Below, piece by piece: positions 24,339 to 34,341 of a stretch of 64,000 bases of DNA. This stretch comes from Streptomyces hokutonensis (GTDB lineage: Bacteria; Actinomycetota; Actinomycetes; Streptomycetales; Streptomycetaceae): positions 1-64,000 of the forward strand of contig NZ_BARG01000054.1 of assembly GCF_000376565.1 (NCBI RefSeq). Reading direction: 5' to 3'. The notes below the pieces were generated by a model. It made no database searches. It had not been told where the DNA came from and saw nothing but the letters and a program-made list of their open reading frames with translations. Positions within the stretch are counted from its first letter, which is position 1, and each line of letters begins with the position of its first letter. The position numbers were made by a program, and so were the translations under genes.

Positions 24339-24955
24339 CGATTCAGCCTGTCACACCCATCACACCGGTACGCGTGGACGGCCCGCATTCTTGACGGGTT
24401 CTCAACTGCGGAGGAGACGGCGGGCGGGGCGGAGCCGGCACGTGGGCGCCCCCGAGGGTTGGCCGAATAAAGGGTTATCCCTTGTCCTGGTCAGGAATCC
24501 GCACAGGCCGACCGATCCGCACTACTCTGCCGTTGGCGTGATCCTGTCCATGCCCTGTCGGCTGCCTCTGAAGGCCTCTGGCGTGCGGGCGTGTTGATTG
24601 CACAGCGGTCGTTGAACCGCAACTGGATTTTCACGCGTTCCGCGTTCGGCATGCGGACATTCAAGCCCGATAAATATGTAACAAGTCCGTTTCGCAGGGA
24701 TCTTTCACCAAACCCTTTGTCCGGATTTTGGAAGATGTACGCGCGAGGTGTGATCGAACCGAGACCTTGTGAATATGGCTCGGTCCCGCCTCATGGCAGA
24801 TAGTTAGGCGCGTAGAGCTCGGATCACGGGTCACTCGCTGTAGGCGGCGACTCATCGAGCGCGGGGAGCACTTGACCATTTCAGGCACCGGTGACGGTGA
24901 TGTGTCATGCGCTCTCCCAGGTGATGAACCATTGGACTCATGAGGAGGAGCCCCC
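24339..24955. promoter_or_regulatory. 617-bp leader of the first peptide importer operon
   Basis: No convincing gene lies here. The stretch from about 24590 to 24780 is clearly AT-richer than its surroundings (for example CGATAAATATGTAACAAG, TTTGTCCGGATTTTGG), as expected for a heavily regulated promoter region. The ribosome-binding site GGAGGAG is at about 24942-24949. An open frame at 24591-24803 has no typical codon bias and is not accepted as a gene. A long leader before a binding protein gene fits multiple regulator binding sites. Confidence 0.5.
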
Positions 24956-26578
24956 ATGCGTGGTGCCAAGAGCGCCAAGTGGGTTGCGATAGCCGCAGTT
25001 GTGGCGCTGGGCGCAACGGCCTGTGGCGGCGGCGGTGACGACAACAGCTCCGGCGGCAGCAAGGGCAACGGCATCGTCTCCGTGGAGATCGGCGAACCGC
25101 AGAACAGCCTGGTTCCGAGCAACACGTACGAGACCGAGGGCGGCCAGGTCATCAACGCCCTCTTCACGGGGCTGACCAAGCTTGACGCCGACAACAAGGT
25201 CGTCAACGCCATGGCGGAGTCGATCGAGTCCAAGGACAACAAGGTCTGGACGATCAAGCTGAAGTCGGGCTACACCTTCCACAACGGGGAGAAGGTCACC
25301 GCCCAGTCCTTCGCTGACGCGTGGAACTACGGCGCGAACCAGACCAACGCCCAGCAGACCAACCCGCTGTTCAGCCACATCGCGGGCTACGCGGACCTCA
25401 ACCCGGGCGAGGGCAAGAAGCCCACGACCGACAAGCTGTCCGGTCTGAAGGTGGTCGACGACAGCACGCTCCAGGTCACGCTGAGCGGCGCGTTCTCGGC
25501 CTTCCCCTCGCAGCTCTCGTTCACCGCGTTCGTGCCGCTGCCCAAGGCGTTCTTCAAGGACCCGAAGGCCTTCGGCGAGGCCCCGATCGGCAACGGCCCG
25601 TTCAAGATGAGCGGTACGTTCAAGCACAACCAGGAAATCGACACCGTCAAGTACGACAAGTACCCGGACGCGTCGAAGATCGAGGTCAAGGGTGTCGACT
25701 TCAAGATCTACTCGAACCCCGACACCGCGTACAAGGACCTTGTCGCCGGCAACCTCGACAGCCTGCTGACGATCCCGACCTCGGGTCTGCCGACGTACCA
25801 CAAGGACCTGGACGGCCGTTACATCGACGAGGCCGACTCGGCCGTCGGTTACATCGGCTTCCCGATCAAGTACAACAAGGCCTTCCAGAACGCGGACCTC
25901 CGCAAGGCCATCTCGATGTCGATCGACCGCAAGACGATCTCGTCGAAGATCTTCCTCGGCGCCCGTACGCCCGCGGACGACTACATCAGCCCGATCATCG
26001 ACGGCTACCGCAAGGGCGCCTGTGGTGAGGCCTGCACGTACAACCCGACCAAGGCCAAGGAGCTCTACAAGCAGAGCGGTGGTCTGCCGGGCAACACGCT
26101 GGAGATCGGTTACAACGCGGACGGCGGCCACAAGGAGTGGGTCGAGGCCGTGTCGAACGAGATCCAGCAGGCTCTCGGCATCAAGGTGACGGCCAAGCCG
26201 TTCGAGCAGTTCCAGACCATCCTCAACGACCTGGACGCCAAGAAGTACCAGGGCGCGTTCCGTATGGCGTGGAGCATGGACTACCCGGACATGGAGGACT
26301 ACCTCCGCCCGGTCTTCTCGAAGGAAGCCATCGCCAACGGCTCCAACTACTCGGGCTACACGAACGAGAAGTTCGAGCAGCTGCTCGTCGAGGGCGACCA
26401 GGCCCCGACGCACGAGGAAGCCATCAAGAAGTACCAGGCTGCCGACGACGTCCTGCTCAAGGACCTGCCGTACATCCCGGTGTACTTCTACACGCTGAAC
26501 GCCGGCTTCAGCGACAAGATCAAGTCGATGAAGATCGCCGGTCACCAGATCCTGTGGGACACGGTCAAGCTCAGCTGA
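24956..26578 (+). CDS. peptide ABC importer, binding lipoprotein (operon 1)
   Basis: 540 residues. Lipoprotein signal with Cys23 (ALGATAC-GGGG). SBP_bac_5 (OppA/DppA) fold: EPQNSLVPSNTYETEGGQVINALF, YTFHNGEKVTAQSFADAWNYG, PIGNGPFKM, LRKAISMSIDRKTI, and GAFRMAWSMDYPDMEDYLRP. It captures oligopeptides outside the membrane for the permease pair encoded next. It resembles the binding protein of operon 2 (37646) in length, start (MRGAxxAKW) and motifs. In S. coelicolor such proteins include BldKB, required for aerial growth; I cannot settle which of the two operons here, if either, is the bldK orthologue. ATG start with GGAGGAG. Confidence 0.93.
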   Translation: MRGAKSAKWVAIAAVVALGATACGGGGDDNSSGGSKGNGIVSVEIGEPQNSLVPSNTYETEGGQVINALFTGLTKLDADNKVVNAMAESIESKDNKVWTIKLKSGYTFHNGEKVTAQSFADAWNYGANQTNAQQTNPLFSHIAGYADLNPGEGKKPTTDKLSGLKVVDDSTLQVTLSGAFSAFPSQLSFTAFVPLPKAFFKDPKAFGEAPIGNGPFKMSGTFKHNQEIDTVKYDKYPDASKIEVKGVDFKIYSNPDTAYKDLVAGNLDSLLTIPTSGLPTYHKDLDGRYIDEADSAVGYIGFPIKYNKAFQNADLRKAISMSIDRKTISSKIFLGARTPADDYISPIIDGYRKGACGEACTYNPTKAKELYKQSGGLPGNTLEIGYNADGGHKEWVEAVSNEIQQALGIKVTAKPFEQFQTILNDLDAKKYQGAFRMAWSMDYPDMEDYLRPVFSKEAIANGSNYSGYTNEKFEQLLVEGDQAPTHEEAIKKYQAADDVLLKDLPYIPVYFYTLNAGFSDKIKSMKIAGHQILWDTVKLS

Positions 26579-26613
26579 ACCGGTTCTGAGCAGTTCTGAC
26601 ACAGCAGTACGGG

Positions 26614-26648
26614 GTGAGCAGGGGGAGGAATAGCCTTCCCCTGCTCAC
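26614..26648 (+). promoter_or_regulatory. intra-operon hairpin between binding protein and permease genes
   Basis: GTGAGCAGGGG (26614-26624) pairs with CCCCTGCTCAC (26638-26648) over an 11-bp stem with a 13-base loop, without a following T run. It lies in the 146-bp gap between the binding protein stop and the first permease start. Hairpins here usually protect or partly terminate the transcript so that the binding protein is made in excess. Confidence 0.65.
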
Positions 26649-26724
26649 TTCTGCTGCCGTCTCCCGTCCGACCGTGCCCTCCCCCCGGCCGCGGTCGGGT
26701 CGAGCACCCCCCTCTGGAGCACCC

Positions 26725-27651
26725 ATGGGCCGATACGTCGCGCGCCGCCTCCTGCAGGTGATCCCTGTGGTCATAGGCGTCACGTTCATCATTTTCTGCC
26801 TGGTCTTCGCTCTGCCCGGCGATCCGATCCAGGCCCTGGCCGGCGACAAGCGCGCCGACCCCAACATCGCGGCGATCCTGCGCGCGCACTACCACCTCAA
26901 CGAGCCGCTGTACCAGCAGTACTGGCACTACATCAGCGGTGTCCTCACCGGTGACCTCGGTGAGACCTACAACGGGCGGGCCATCTCCGACATCGTCTCC
27001 GAGCGGTTCCCCGTCACCCTGAAGCTGGGTCTGACGTCGTTCGCGCTCGAAGCCGTGATCGGGATCATCGCCGGTATCTTCTCCGCCCTGAAGAAGGGCA
27101 AGTTCATCGACAACGTCGTGCTGGTCTCGACGCTGGTCCTGATCTCGATCCCGGTCTTCGTGCTCGGCTCCGTGCTGCAGCTGGAGTTCGGTGTGAACCT
27201 CAAGATCACACCGGTCGCCGGCATCGAACACGGCTGGCCGCAGAGCTACATCCTCCCGGCCGTCGTGCTCGCCTCGACGTCGATGGCGTACATCGCCCGA
27301 CTCGTCCGTACGAGCATGATGGAGTCGGTCCGTGCCGACTACGTCCGTACGGCGATCGCCAAGGGCCTGCCGACGCGGCGGGTCATCGGCGTGCACGCGA
27401 TGCGCAACTCCCTGATCCCGGTCGTCACCTTCCTGGGCTTCGACCTCGGCGCGCTCATGGGCGGCGCCATCATCACCGAGCGCGTGTTCAACATGCCCGG
27501 CATCGGCGGTCAGTTGGCCCAGTCCGTCTATCTGCGCGAGCGGCCCGTCGTGGTCGGTCTGGTGACCCTCCTGGTACTGATCTATCTGGTCGCCAACCTC
27601 CTCGTAGACCTGCTGTACGCCGTGCTCGACCCGAGGATCCGTTATGAGTGA
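26725..27651 (+). CDS. peptide ABC importer, permease OppB type (operon 1)
   Basis: 308 residues with six membrane segments. N-terminal MGRYVARRLLQVIPVVIGVTF and FALPGDPIQAL are characteristic of the OppB/DppB branch; the EAA-type cytoplasmic loop that contacts the ATPases is at VRTAIAKGLPTRRVIGVHAMRN. ATG start with GGAG 7 bases upstream; the longer frame from 26614 begins inside the intergenic hairpin. It overlaps the next permease gene by 8 bp. It forms the membrane channel with the OppC-type protein. Confidence 0.93.
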   Translation: MGRYVARRLLQVIPVVIGVTFIIFCLVFALPGDPIQALAGDKRADPNIAAILRAHYHLNEPLYQQYWHYISGVLTGDLGETYNGRAISDIVSERFPVTLKLGLTSFALEAVIGIIAGIFSALKKGKFIDNVVLVSTLVLISIPVFVLGSVLQLEFGVNLKITPVAGIEHGWPQSYILPAVVLASTSMAYIARLVRTSMMESVRADYVRTAIAKGLPTRRVIGVHAMRNSLIPVVTFLGFDLGALMGGAIITERVFNMPGIGGQLAQSVYLRERPVVVGLVTLLVLIYLVANLLVDLLYAVLDPRIRYE

Positions 27652-28582
27652 GAAGACGATAGAAAGGCCCACCACCGACGAGGCCGCCATCGCCAAGGAG
27701 ATCGAGGCGGAGGAGAAGGCGGCGGCCCGGCAGGCGAGCCTGCTGCGGGACGGCTGGGCGGACCTGCGCAAGCGGCCCCTGTTCATCGTGACCTCGTTGA
27801 TCATCCTGATCCTGCTCGCGCTGGCGATCGCGCCCAGCCTCTTCACGGCGCGCTCCCCGTTCTCCGACGGCTTCTGCCAGCTGCAGAACTCCATGAACGG
27901 GCCCTCGTCCGGGCACCTGTTCGGCTACGACGTGCAGGGCTGCGACATCTACACGCGGACCGTCTACGGCGCCCGCAACTCGGTCGTCGTCGGTGTCGTG
28001 ACCACCACCGCCACCACGCTGATCGGCGGTCTGGTGGGCATGCTCGCCGGTCTCATCGGCGGCTGGGCCGACGCGCTGCTGTCCCGTATCACCGAGGTGT
28101 TCGCGGGTCTGCCGCTGATCATCGGCGGTCTGCTGATCATGTCCATCTGGGGCGGCGGCGACGTCTGGTCGGTGTCGTTCATCATGGCGATCCTCGGCTG
28201 GCCGCAGGTCTACCGGATCATGCGCGGCGAGGTCATCGCCAACAAGTACAACGACTACGTGACGGCCGCGCGGGCACTGGGCGCGGGCTCCTGGCGAATA
28301 GCGTTCCGGCACATCCTGCCGAACACGCTCGCCCCCGTCATCGTCATCACCACCATGAACCTCGGTGTGTACATCAGCGCCGAGGCGGCCCTGTCCTACC
28401 TGGGCATCGGCATCCAGTACCCCAACATCTCCTGGGGCGTGATGATCAGTGACGCCCAGGACAGGTTCCTGACCTCGCCGCACGCGCTGATGTTCCCCGC
28501 CGGTGCCCTGAGCATCACGGTCCTGGCCTTCATCATGCTCGGCGACGTGGTTCGCGACGCCTTCGATCCCAAGATGCGCTGA
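27644..28582 (+). CDS. peptide ABC importer, permease OppC type (operon 1)
   Basis: 312 residues. A charged N-terminal region (DEAAIAKEIEAEEKAAARQ) leads into the OppC_N segment RKRPLFIVTSLIILILLAL, then GYDVQGCDIYTRTVYGARNSVVVG, membrane segments, and the ATPase-contacting loop YVTAARALGAGSWRIAFRHI. It ends in FDPKMR. Start ATG lies inside the end of the OppB gene. Unlike its counterpart in operon 2, only 11 bp separate it from the ATPase gene. Confidence 0.93.
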   Translation: MSEKTIERPTTDEAAIAKEIEAEEKAAARQASLLRDGWADLRKRPLFIVTSLIILILLALAIAPSLFTARSPFSDGFCQLQNSMNGPSSGHLFGYDVQGCDIYTRTVYGARNSVVVGVVTTTATTLIGGLVGMLAGLIGGWADALLSRITEVFAGLPLIIGGLLIMSIWGGGDVWSVSFIMAILGWPQVYRIMRGEVIANKYNDYVTAARALGAGSWRIAFRHILPNTLAPVIVITTMNLGVYISAEAALSYLGIGIQYPNISWGVMISDAQDRFLTSPHALMFPAGALSITVLAFIMLGDVVRDAFDPKMR

Positions 28583-28593
28583 GGGAGGCGTAC

Positions 28594-29647
28594 GTGACCA
28601 TCATCGACCCGACGGACGCCGTTCCGGCCCAGCGCCCCGGCGACCACGAGAACACCGGCCCACTGCTCGAAGTGCGCGATCTGCACGTCGAGTTCCAGAC
28701 CCGCGAGGGTGTGGTCAAGGCCGTCAACGGCGTCAACTACACCGTCGACTCCGGAGAGACGCTCGCCGTGCTCGGCGAGTCCGGCTCCGGCAAGTCCGTG
28801 ACCGCGCAGGCGATCATGGGCATCCTGGACATGCCGCCGGCCCGGATCCCGCAGGGGGAGATCCGTTTCTACGGCCAGGACATGCTGACCATGGGTGCCG
28901 AGGAGCGGCGCAAGCTGCGCGGCGCCCGGATCGCGATGATCTTCCAGGACGCGCTCTCCTCGCTCAACCCCGTGCTCAGCGTGGGGTTCCAGCTCGGCGA
29001 GATGTTCCGCGTCCACCAGGGCATGTCCCGCAAGCAGGCCAAGGCCAAGTCCATCGAGCTGATGGACCGGGTGAAGATCCCGGCCGCCGCGGCGCGGGTG
29101 AACGACTACCCGCACCAGTTCTCCGGCGGTATGCGCCAGCGCATCATGATCGCGATGGCGCTCGCCCTGGAGCCGGACCTGATCATCGCCGACGAGCCGA
29201 CCACGGCCCTCGACGTGACGGTGCAGGCCCAGGTCATGGACCTGCTCGCGGAGTTGCAGCGCGAGTACCGGATGGGGCTCATCCTCATCACCCACGACCT
29301 CGGCGTGGTCGCGGACGTCGCAGACAAGATCGCGGTGATGTACGCGGGCCGCATCGTGGAGACGGCACCGGTGCACGAGCTGTACAAGCGCCCGGCGCAC
29401 CCCTACACCCGGGGTCTGCTGGACTCCATCCCGCGCCTGGACCAGAAGGGCCAGGAGCTCTACGCGATCCAGGGCCTGCCGCCCAACCTGCTGAAGGTGC
29501 CGCAGGGCTGCGCCTTCAACCCGCGCTGCGACAAGGCGCAGGACATCTGCCGCACGGAGTTCCCGCCGCTGGTCCCGGTGACCGAGGCGGACGGAACCGA
29601 ACTGCCCGGCCGCGCCAGCGCGTGCCACTTCTGGAAGGAGACGATCC

Positions 29648-29655
<8 letters not shown>
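28594..29655 (+). CDS. peptide ABC importer, ATPase OppD type (operon 1)
   Basis: 353 residues. Walker A GESGSGKS (61-68), Q-loop IFQDALSSLNP, signature FSGGMRQR (about 175-182), Walker B LIIADEPTTALD (about 193-204), switch HD (LITHDLGVVADVADK), and the C-terminal oligopeptide-transporter extension with the cysteine motif CAFNPRCDKAQDIC...CHFW, which binds a metal cluster in this family. Energises peptide import together with OppF. GTG start with GGGAGG; overlaps oppF by 8 bp. Confidence 0.94.
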
Positions 29656-30796
<1,141 letters not shown>

Positions 30797-30814
30797 TCCT
30801 TTACGGTCACGACT

Positions 30815-30848
30815 GGTTCCCGGCACTGTAATGACGGTGCCGGGAACC
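30815..30848 (+). terminator. terminator of peptide importer operon 1
   Basis: Perfect 12-bp stem GGTTCCCGGCAC (30815-30826) / GTGCCGGGAACC (30837-30848), 10-base loop, followed by GGCGTTTTCC. It also lies downstream of the convergent ATPase gene that ends at 30882, so it may work for both strands. Confidence 0.88.
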
Positions 30849-30881
30849 GGCGTTTTCCTACGACGTTCCCATACGGCCTTT

Positions 30882-31877
30882 TCATACGGCGGGGTCGGGC
30901 ACCCGCGCCCAGTGACAGGCCACCTGAGCCTCGCCCCCGCCGCCCAGCACCTCCAGGTCCTCGGTACGGCACCGGTGCGCGACCCCCGCCCGCTCCGCCT
31001 CCCCGCTCGCCAGGATCTGACAGCGCACCCGGAACCGGCAGCCGCTCGGGATACGGGACGGGTCCGGAGGCTCGCCGGACAGCACCACGGGATCGCCCGG
31101 CGCTTCGGGCAGCACCGACAACAGGGCCTGGGTGTACGGGTGTTGGGGTGCCGTGAGCACCCGCTCCGCATCCCCCGTCTCCACGATCCGGCCCAGGTAC
31201 ATCACCGCGACCCGGTCGGCGATGTTCCACGCCAGCCCCAGGTCGTGGGTCACCACCAGGGCGGCCAGGCCGAGTTCGGTGCGCAGCCGTAGCAGGAGTG
31301 CCAGGATCTCGCCGCGCACGGAGGCGTCCAGGGAGGCCACCGGCTCGTCGGCGACGAGGAGTTCGGGTTCAAGGACGAGCGCGCCGGCGATCACCACGCG
31401 CTGCCGCTGACCGCCGGACAGCTCGTGCGGGTAGCGCAGGAAGAACCGCTCGGGCGGCCGGAGCCCGGCCCGGCTCAACGCCCGCGCGACCACGGCCTGT
31501 TCGTCACTCACGCCCCCGTGGATGCGCAGCCCCTCGGCCACCGCGTCGTACACCGTGTGCCGTGGATTGAGCGACCCGCTCGGGTCCTGGAGAACGAGCT
31601 GCACCCGTCGGCGGTAGGCCTTGAGAGCCCGTGAGGAGTACTGCAGCGGCTTGCCGTCGAAGGTGACCCGCCCCCCGGTCGGCGGCACCAGCCCGAGCAG
31701 CGAGCGGGCCAGCGTCGTCTTCCCGCACCCGGACTCCCCGACGAGGGCGACGACTTCTCCCGGCCGGATGTCGAGATCGACCCCGTCCACGGCCCGCGCG
31801 GGCGCCCCGCCGCGCCGCCCCGGGAAGGCCACGTGCAGTCCTTGCGCGCTGAGCAGGGGCGCCGTCGGCGTGGTCAT
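30882..31877 (-). CDS. peptide/nickel-type ABC importer, ATPase DppF type (operon 3)
   Basis: 331 residues. Walker A GESGCGKTT near 47-55, VLQDPSGSLNPRHTVYDAV, signature LSGGQRQR, Walker B LLVADEPVASLD, VVTHDLGLAWNIAD, and a C-terminal cysteine region CRFRVRCQIL...HRC...CHW. ATG start overlaps the stop of the upstream ATPase gene (ATGA); the longer frame from 32501 lies in the low-complexity tail of that gene. Last gene of the minus-strand operon. Sequence differs clearly from the OppF proteins of operons 1 and 2, so this importer is a different subfamily. Confidence 0.92.
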   Translation of the reverse strand: MTTPTAPLLSAQGLHVAFPGRRGGAPARAVDGVDLDIRPGEVVALVGESGCGKTTLARSLLGLVPPTGGRVTFDGKPLQYSSRALKAYRRRVQLVLQDPSGSLNPRHTVYDAVAEGLRIHGGVSDEQAVVARALSRAGLRPPERFFLRYPHELSGGQRQRVVIAGALVLEPELLVADEPVASLDASVRGEILALLLRLRTELGLAALVVTHDLGLAWNIADRVAVMYLGRIVETGDAERVLTAPQHPYTQALLSVLPEAPGDPVVLSGEPPDPSRIPSGCRFRVRCQILASGEAERAGVAHRCRTEDLEVLGGGGEAQVACHWARVPDPAV

Positions 31878-33430
31878 GACGGGCTCCTGGTGTCGTGGGG
31901 TGGGGCGGCTGGGTCTGGTGTGTTCTCGGGGCCGGGGCCGGGGCCGGGGCCGGGGCTGGGGCTGGGGTGACCGGTGCCGGGGTGACCGGGGCTCTCGGCG
32001 CGCGCGGCGGCCGTACCGGAGTCGGAGCCCTCCGCACGCCCCGCAGCCCGACCCGTCGTCATGCCTTCGACAGGTCCGGCGGGTCCGGCTGGTCCGGCAG
32101 GTCCGGCGGGTGTGGCACGTCCGGCGGGTTCGGCGGGTTCGGCTGGTCCGGCGGGTGTGGCACGTTCGGCGGGTTCTGCTGGTCCGGCGGGTGTGGCACG
32201 TTCGGCGGGTTCGGCTGGTCCCGTGGCTTCGGCTGGTCCTGTGGGTCCGGCGGATCTGGCGGGGTCGGTGGGTCCGGCGTGTCTGGCGGATCCAACGCGT
32301 TCCACGGGTCCGGCGGACCCGCCCGGCCGCCCCTGCTCGTCCCGCCCGCCCGGCCCGGAGGACCCACCCGGCCCGGCGGACTGAGCCACCTCGACCGCCG
32401 GCCCCGTGCCGACCGCCAACTCCGTTACGTCGGCGGCCTGTTCCGGCACGCTGGAATCCCGTGCCGCCACCCCGACAACACCCACAGGTACATGAACACA
32501 CGCGGCCCGCCGCCCCCGGCCGGCCTCCCGGAGGAACTGATCCTCGGTCGCGCAGCCCTCCAGCGCCTCAGCGCACCGCGGATGAAACGCGCAGCCGGAG
32601 GGGAGCGCCGACGGGTCGGGCGGGTCGCCCGCGAGGCCGCGTGGGGCGAAGCGGGAGGCCGGGTCGCCGATGTGCGGGAAGGAGGCGGACAGGGCCTGGC
32701 CGTAGGGGTGGAGGGCGTTCTCGTAGACCTGCTGGGCGGGGCCCTCCTCGATGACGCGGCCCGCGTACATGATGACGAGGCGGTCGCAGCTGTCGGCGAG
32801 GACCGCGAGGTCGTGGCTGATCATGATCAGGCCCACGTCCTGGTCGGTGACGAGGCCTTGGATCAGGCCGAGGATCTGGGCCTGGATCATCACGTCGAGT
32901 GCGGTGGTGGGCTCGTCGGCGATGATCAGCTGCGGATCGCAGGCGAGCGCCATGGCGATCATGACGCGTTGCCGCTGGCCGCCGGAGAGTTCGTGCGGGT
33001 AGGCGCTCGCGCGGGCGGCCGGCAGTCCGGCCTGTTCGAGGAGTTCCCCGGCGCGGCGCCTGGCCTGTGCGGCCGTCGCGCCCTGGTGCAGCAGCACCGG
33101 TTCCGCGATCTGGTCGCCGATGCGGTGCACGGGGTTGAGGGAGTGCATCGCGCCCTGGAAGACGATCGAGGCACCGGCCCAGCGGACCGCCCGCACCCGC
33201 CCCCACCGCATCGTCAGCACGTCCTCACCGTTCAGCAGGATCTCCCCGGAGACCCGCGTCCCCGGCGGCAGCAGTCGTAGCAGCGCGAGCGCCAGGGTGG
33301 ACTTGCCGGAGCCCGACTCGCCCGCCACGCCCACTTTCTGACCGGCCGTCAGGGACAGGTCGACGCCCCGCACCGCGGCCACCCCGCCGGGGTACGTCAC
33401 TTCCAGGTTCCGGACCTCCAGGAGGGTCAA
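31874..33430 (-). CDS. peptide/nickel-type ABC importer, ATPase DppD type with collagen-like tail (operon 3)
   Basis: 518 residues, against about 330 for the family. The ATPase domain is complete: Walker A GESGSGKST, VFQGAMHSLNPVHRIGDQI, signature LSGGQRQR, Walker B LIIADEPTTALD, MISHDLAVLADSCD, and the cysteine motif CAFHPRCAEALEGC. After about residue 325 comes a ~190-residue Ala/Gly/Pro/Glu-rich tail of tripeptide repeats (PAGPAEPAERATPAGPAEP and GPAGPAGPAGP), encoded by 9-bp DNA repeats. The TTG start overlaps the permease stop (TTGA) and matches the LTLLEVRNLEV beginning of homologues. The tail is probably disordered and not needed for ATP hydrolysis. Confidence 0.88.
   Translation of the reverse strand: MTLLEVRNLEVTYPGGVAAVRGVDLSLTAGQKVGVAGESGSGKSTLALALLRLLPPGTRVSGEILLNGEDVLTMRWGRVRAVRWAGASIVFQGAMHSLNPVHRIGDQIAEPVLLHQGATAAQARRRAGELLEQAGLPAARASAYPHELSGGQRQRVMIAMALACDPQLIIADEPTTALDVMIQAQILGLIQGLVTDQDVGLIMISHDLAVLADSCDRLVIMYAGRVIEEGPAQQVYENALHPYGQALSASFPHIGDPASRFAPRGLAGDPPDPSALPSGCAFHPRCAEALEGCATEDQFLREAGRGRRAACVHVPVGVVGVAARDSSVPEQAADVTELAVGTGPAVEVAQSAGPGGSSGPGGRDEQGRPGGSAGPVERVGSARHAGPTDPARSAGPTGPAEATGPAEPAERATPAGPAEPAERATPAGPAEPAEPAGRATPAGPAGPAGPAGPVEGMTTGRAAGRAEGSDSGTAAARAESPGHPGTGHPSPSPGPGPGPGPENTPDPAAPPHDTRSPS
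32061..32310. repeat. 9-bp repeats encoding the collagen-like tail of the DppD-type ATPase
   Basis: Mostly GGTCCGGCG-type nonamers on the plus strand, giving Gly/Pro/Glu/Thr-Pro-Ala tripeptides on the minus strand. Higher-order repeats are visible: TGTGGCAC recurs at 32111, 32156 and 32192, spacing 45 and 36 bp, all multiples of nine, so the frame is kept. Confidence 0.85.
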
Positions 33431-34341
33431 CCCGCCACCCCCAGCCGGGGGTTGAGGACGGACTCCACCGCGCGCCCGCACAGCGTGAACGCCAGCGCGA
33501 CCACGGCGATCGCGATGCCCGGCGGCACCAGGTACCACCAGTCCCCGGCGCTCACCGCGCCCGCCTCCCGGGCGTCCTGGAGCAGCCCGCCCCACGACAC
33601 CACCGTCGGATCGCCGAGCCCCAGAAACGCGAGGGTCGCCTCGGCGAGGATGGACGAGGAGACCATCAGGGTGGTCTGCGCCAGGACCAGCGGCATCACA
33701 TTCGGCAGCACGTGCCGGGACATCACATGCCAGTGCCCGCCGCCGAGCGCCCGTGCCCGTTCGATGTACGGCCGTGACTCCACCGCCAGCGTCTGCGCCC
33801 GCACCAGCCGGGCCGTGGTCGGCCAGGTGGTCACGCCGATCGCCAGGATCACCGTCCCGAGCGAGCGGGACATGACGGTGGCCAGCGCGATCGCGAGTAC
33901 CAGGGTCGGCATCACGAGGAACCAGTCGGTGACCCGCATCAGCACGGTCCCGTACGCGCCCCGGAAGTGCCCGGCGGTGATCCCGACCACCGCGCCGATC
34001 GCCACGGACAGTACCGCCGCGAGCAGCCCGACGAGCAGCGAGACCCGCGCGCCCCACACCACCAGGCCCAGCAGGTTGCGGCCGAACTGGTCGGTCCCCA
34101 GCGGGAATTGGGCGCTCGGGCTCTCCAGGGGCTGCCCCGGCGCGTCGGTCACGCTCGACACGTCCGAGCCGACCGTCAGCGGCGCGGTGAGCGCGACCAG
34201 TGCGAACAGGCCGAGCGCTGCCAGGCCGACCAGCCCGGCGCGGTGGGTGCGGTACCGCGCCCAGAACCGTACGGCGGACCGGCGGCGGCGCTGCCAGGCG
34301 AGGGCGCGCGGGCCGGTCCCTGCGACCGGGGGAGCGGTCAT
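33427..34341 (-). CDS. peptide/nickel-type ABC importer, permease DppC type (operon 3)
   Basis: 304 residues. OppC_N segment WARYRTHRAGLVGLAALGLFALVAL, then FPLGTDQFGRNLLGLVVWGARVSLLVG, membrane segments, and the ATPase-contact loop YIERARALGGGHWHVMSRHVLPN. LGTDxxGRD-like LGTDQFGRN is typical of the DppC/NikC branch and differs from operons 1 and 2. ATG start overlaps the stop of the partner permease gene (ATGA); its stop overlaps the TTG start of the ATPase gene. Confidence 0.92.
   Translation of the reverse strand: MTAPPVAGTGPRALAWQRRRRSAVRFWARYRTHRAGLVGLAALGLFALVALTAPLTVGSDVSSVTDAPGQPLESPSAQFPLGTDQFGRNLLGLVVWGARVSLLVGLLAAVLSVAIGAVVGITAGHFRGAYGTVLMRVTDWFLVMPTLVLAIALATVMSRSLGTVILAIGVTTWPTTARLVRAQTLAVESRPYIERARALGGGHWHVMSRHVLPNVMPLVLAQTTLMVSSSILAEATLAFLGLGDPTVVSWGGLLQDAREAGAVSAGDWWYLVPPGIAIAVVALAFTLCGRAVESVLNPRLGVAG

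Noticed and set aside
24591..24803. Possible 70-codon gene in the leader of peptide importer operon 1
   Set aside because: Lies in an AT-richer promoter region, lacks a ribosome-binding site and shows no Streptomyces codon bias.
24938..26602. 554-codon minus-strand frame opposite the operon 1 binding protein
   Set aside because: Antisense to an intact lipoprotein gene; translation is low in complexity and rich in Val/Leu/Arg/Asp.
32061..32310. CRISPR-like look of regularly spaced GTGTGGCAC units
   Set aside because: Spacing is a multiple of 9 bp, there are no unique spacers, and the stretch is the in-frame tail of an ATPase.
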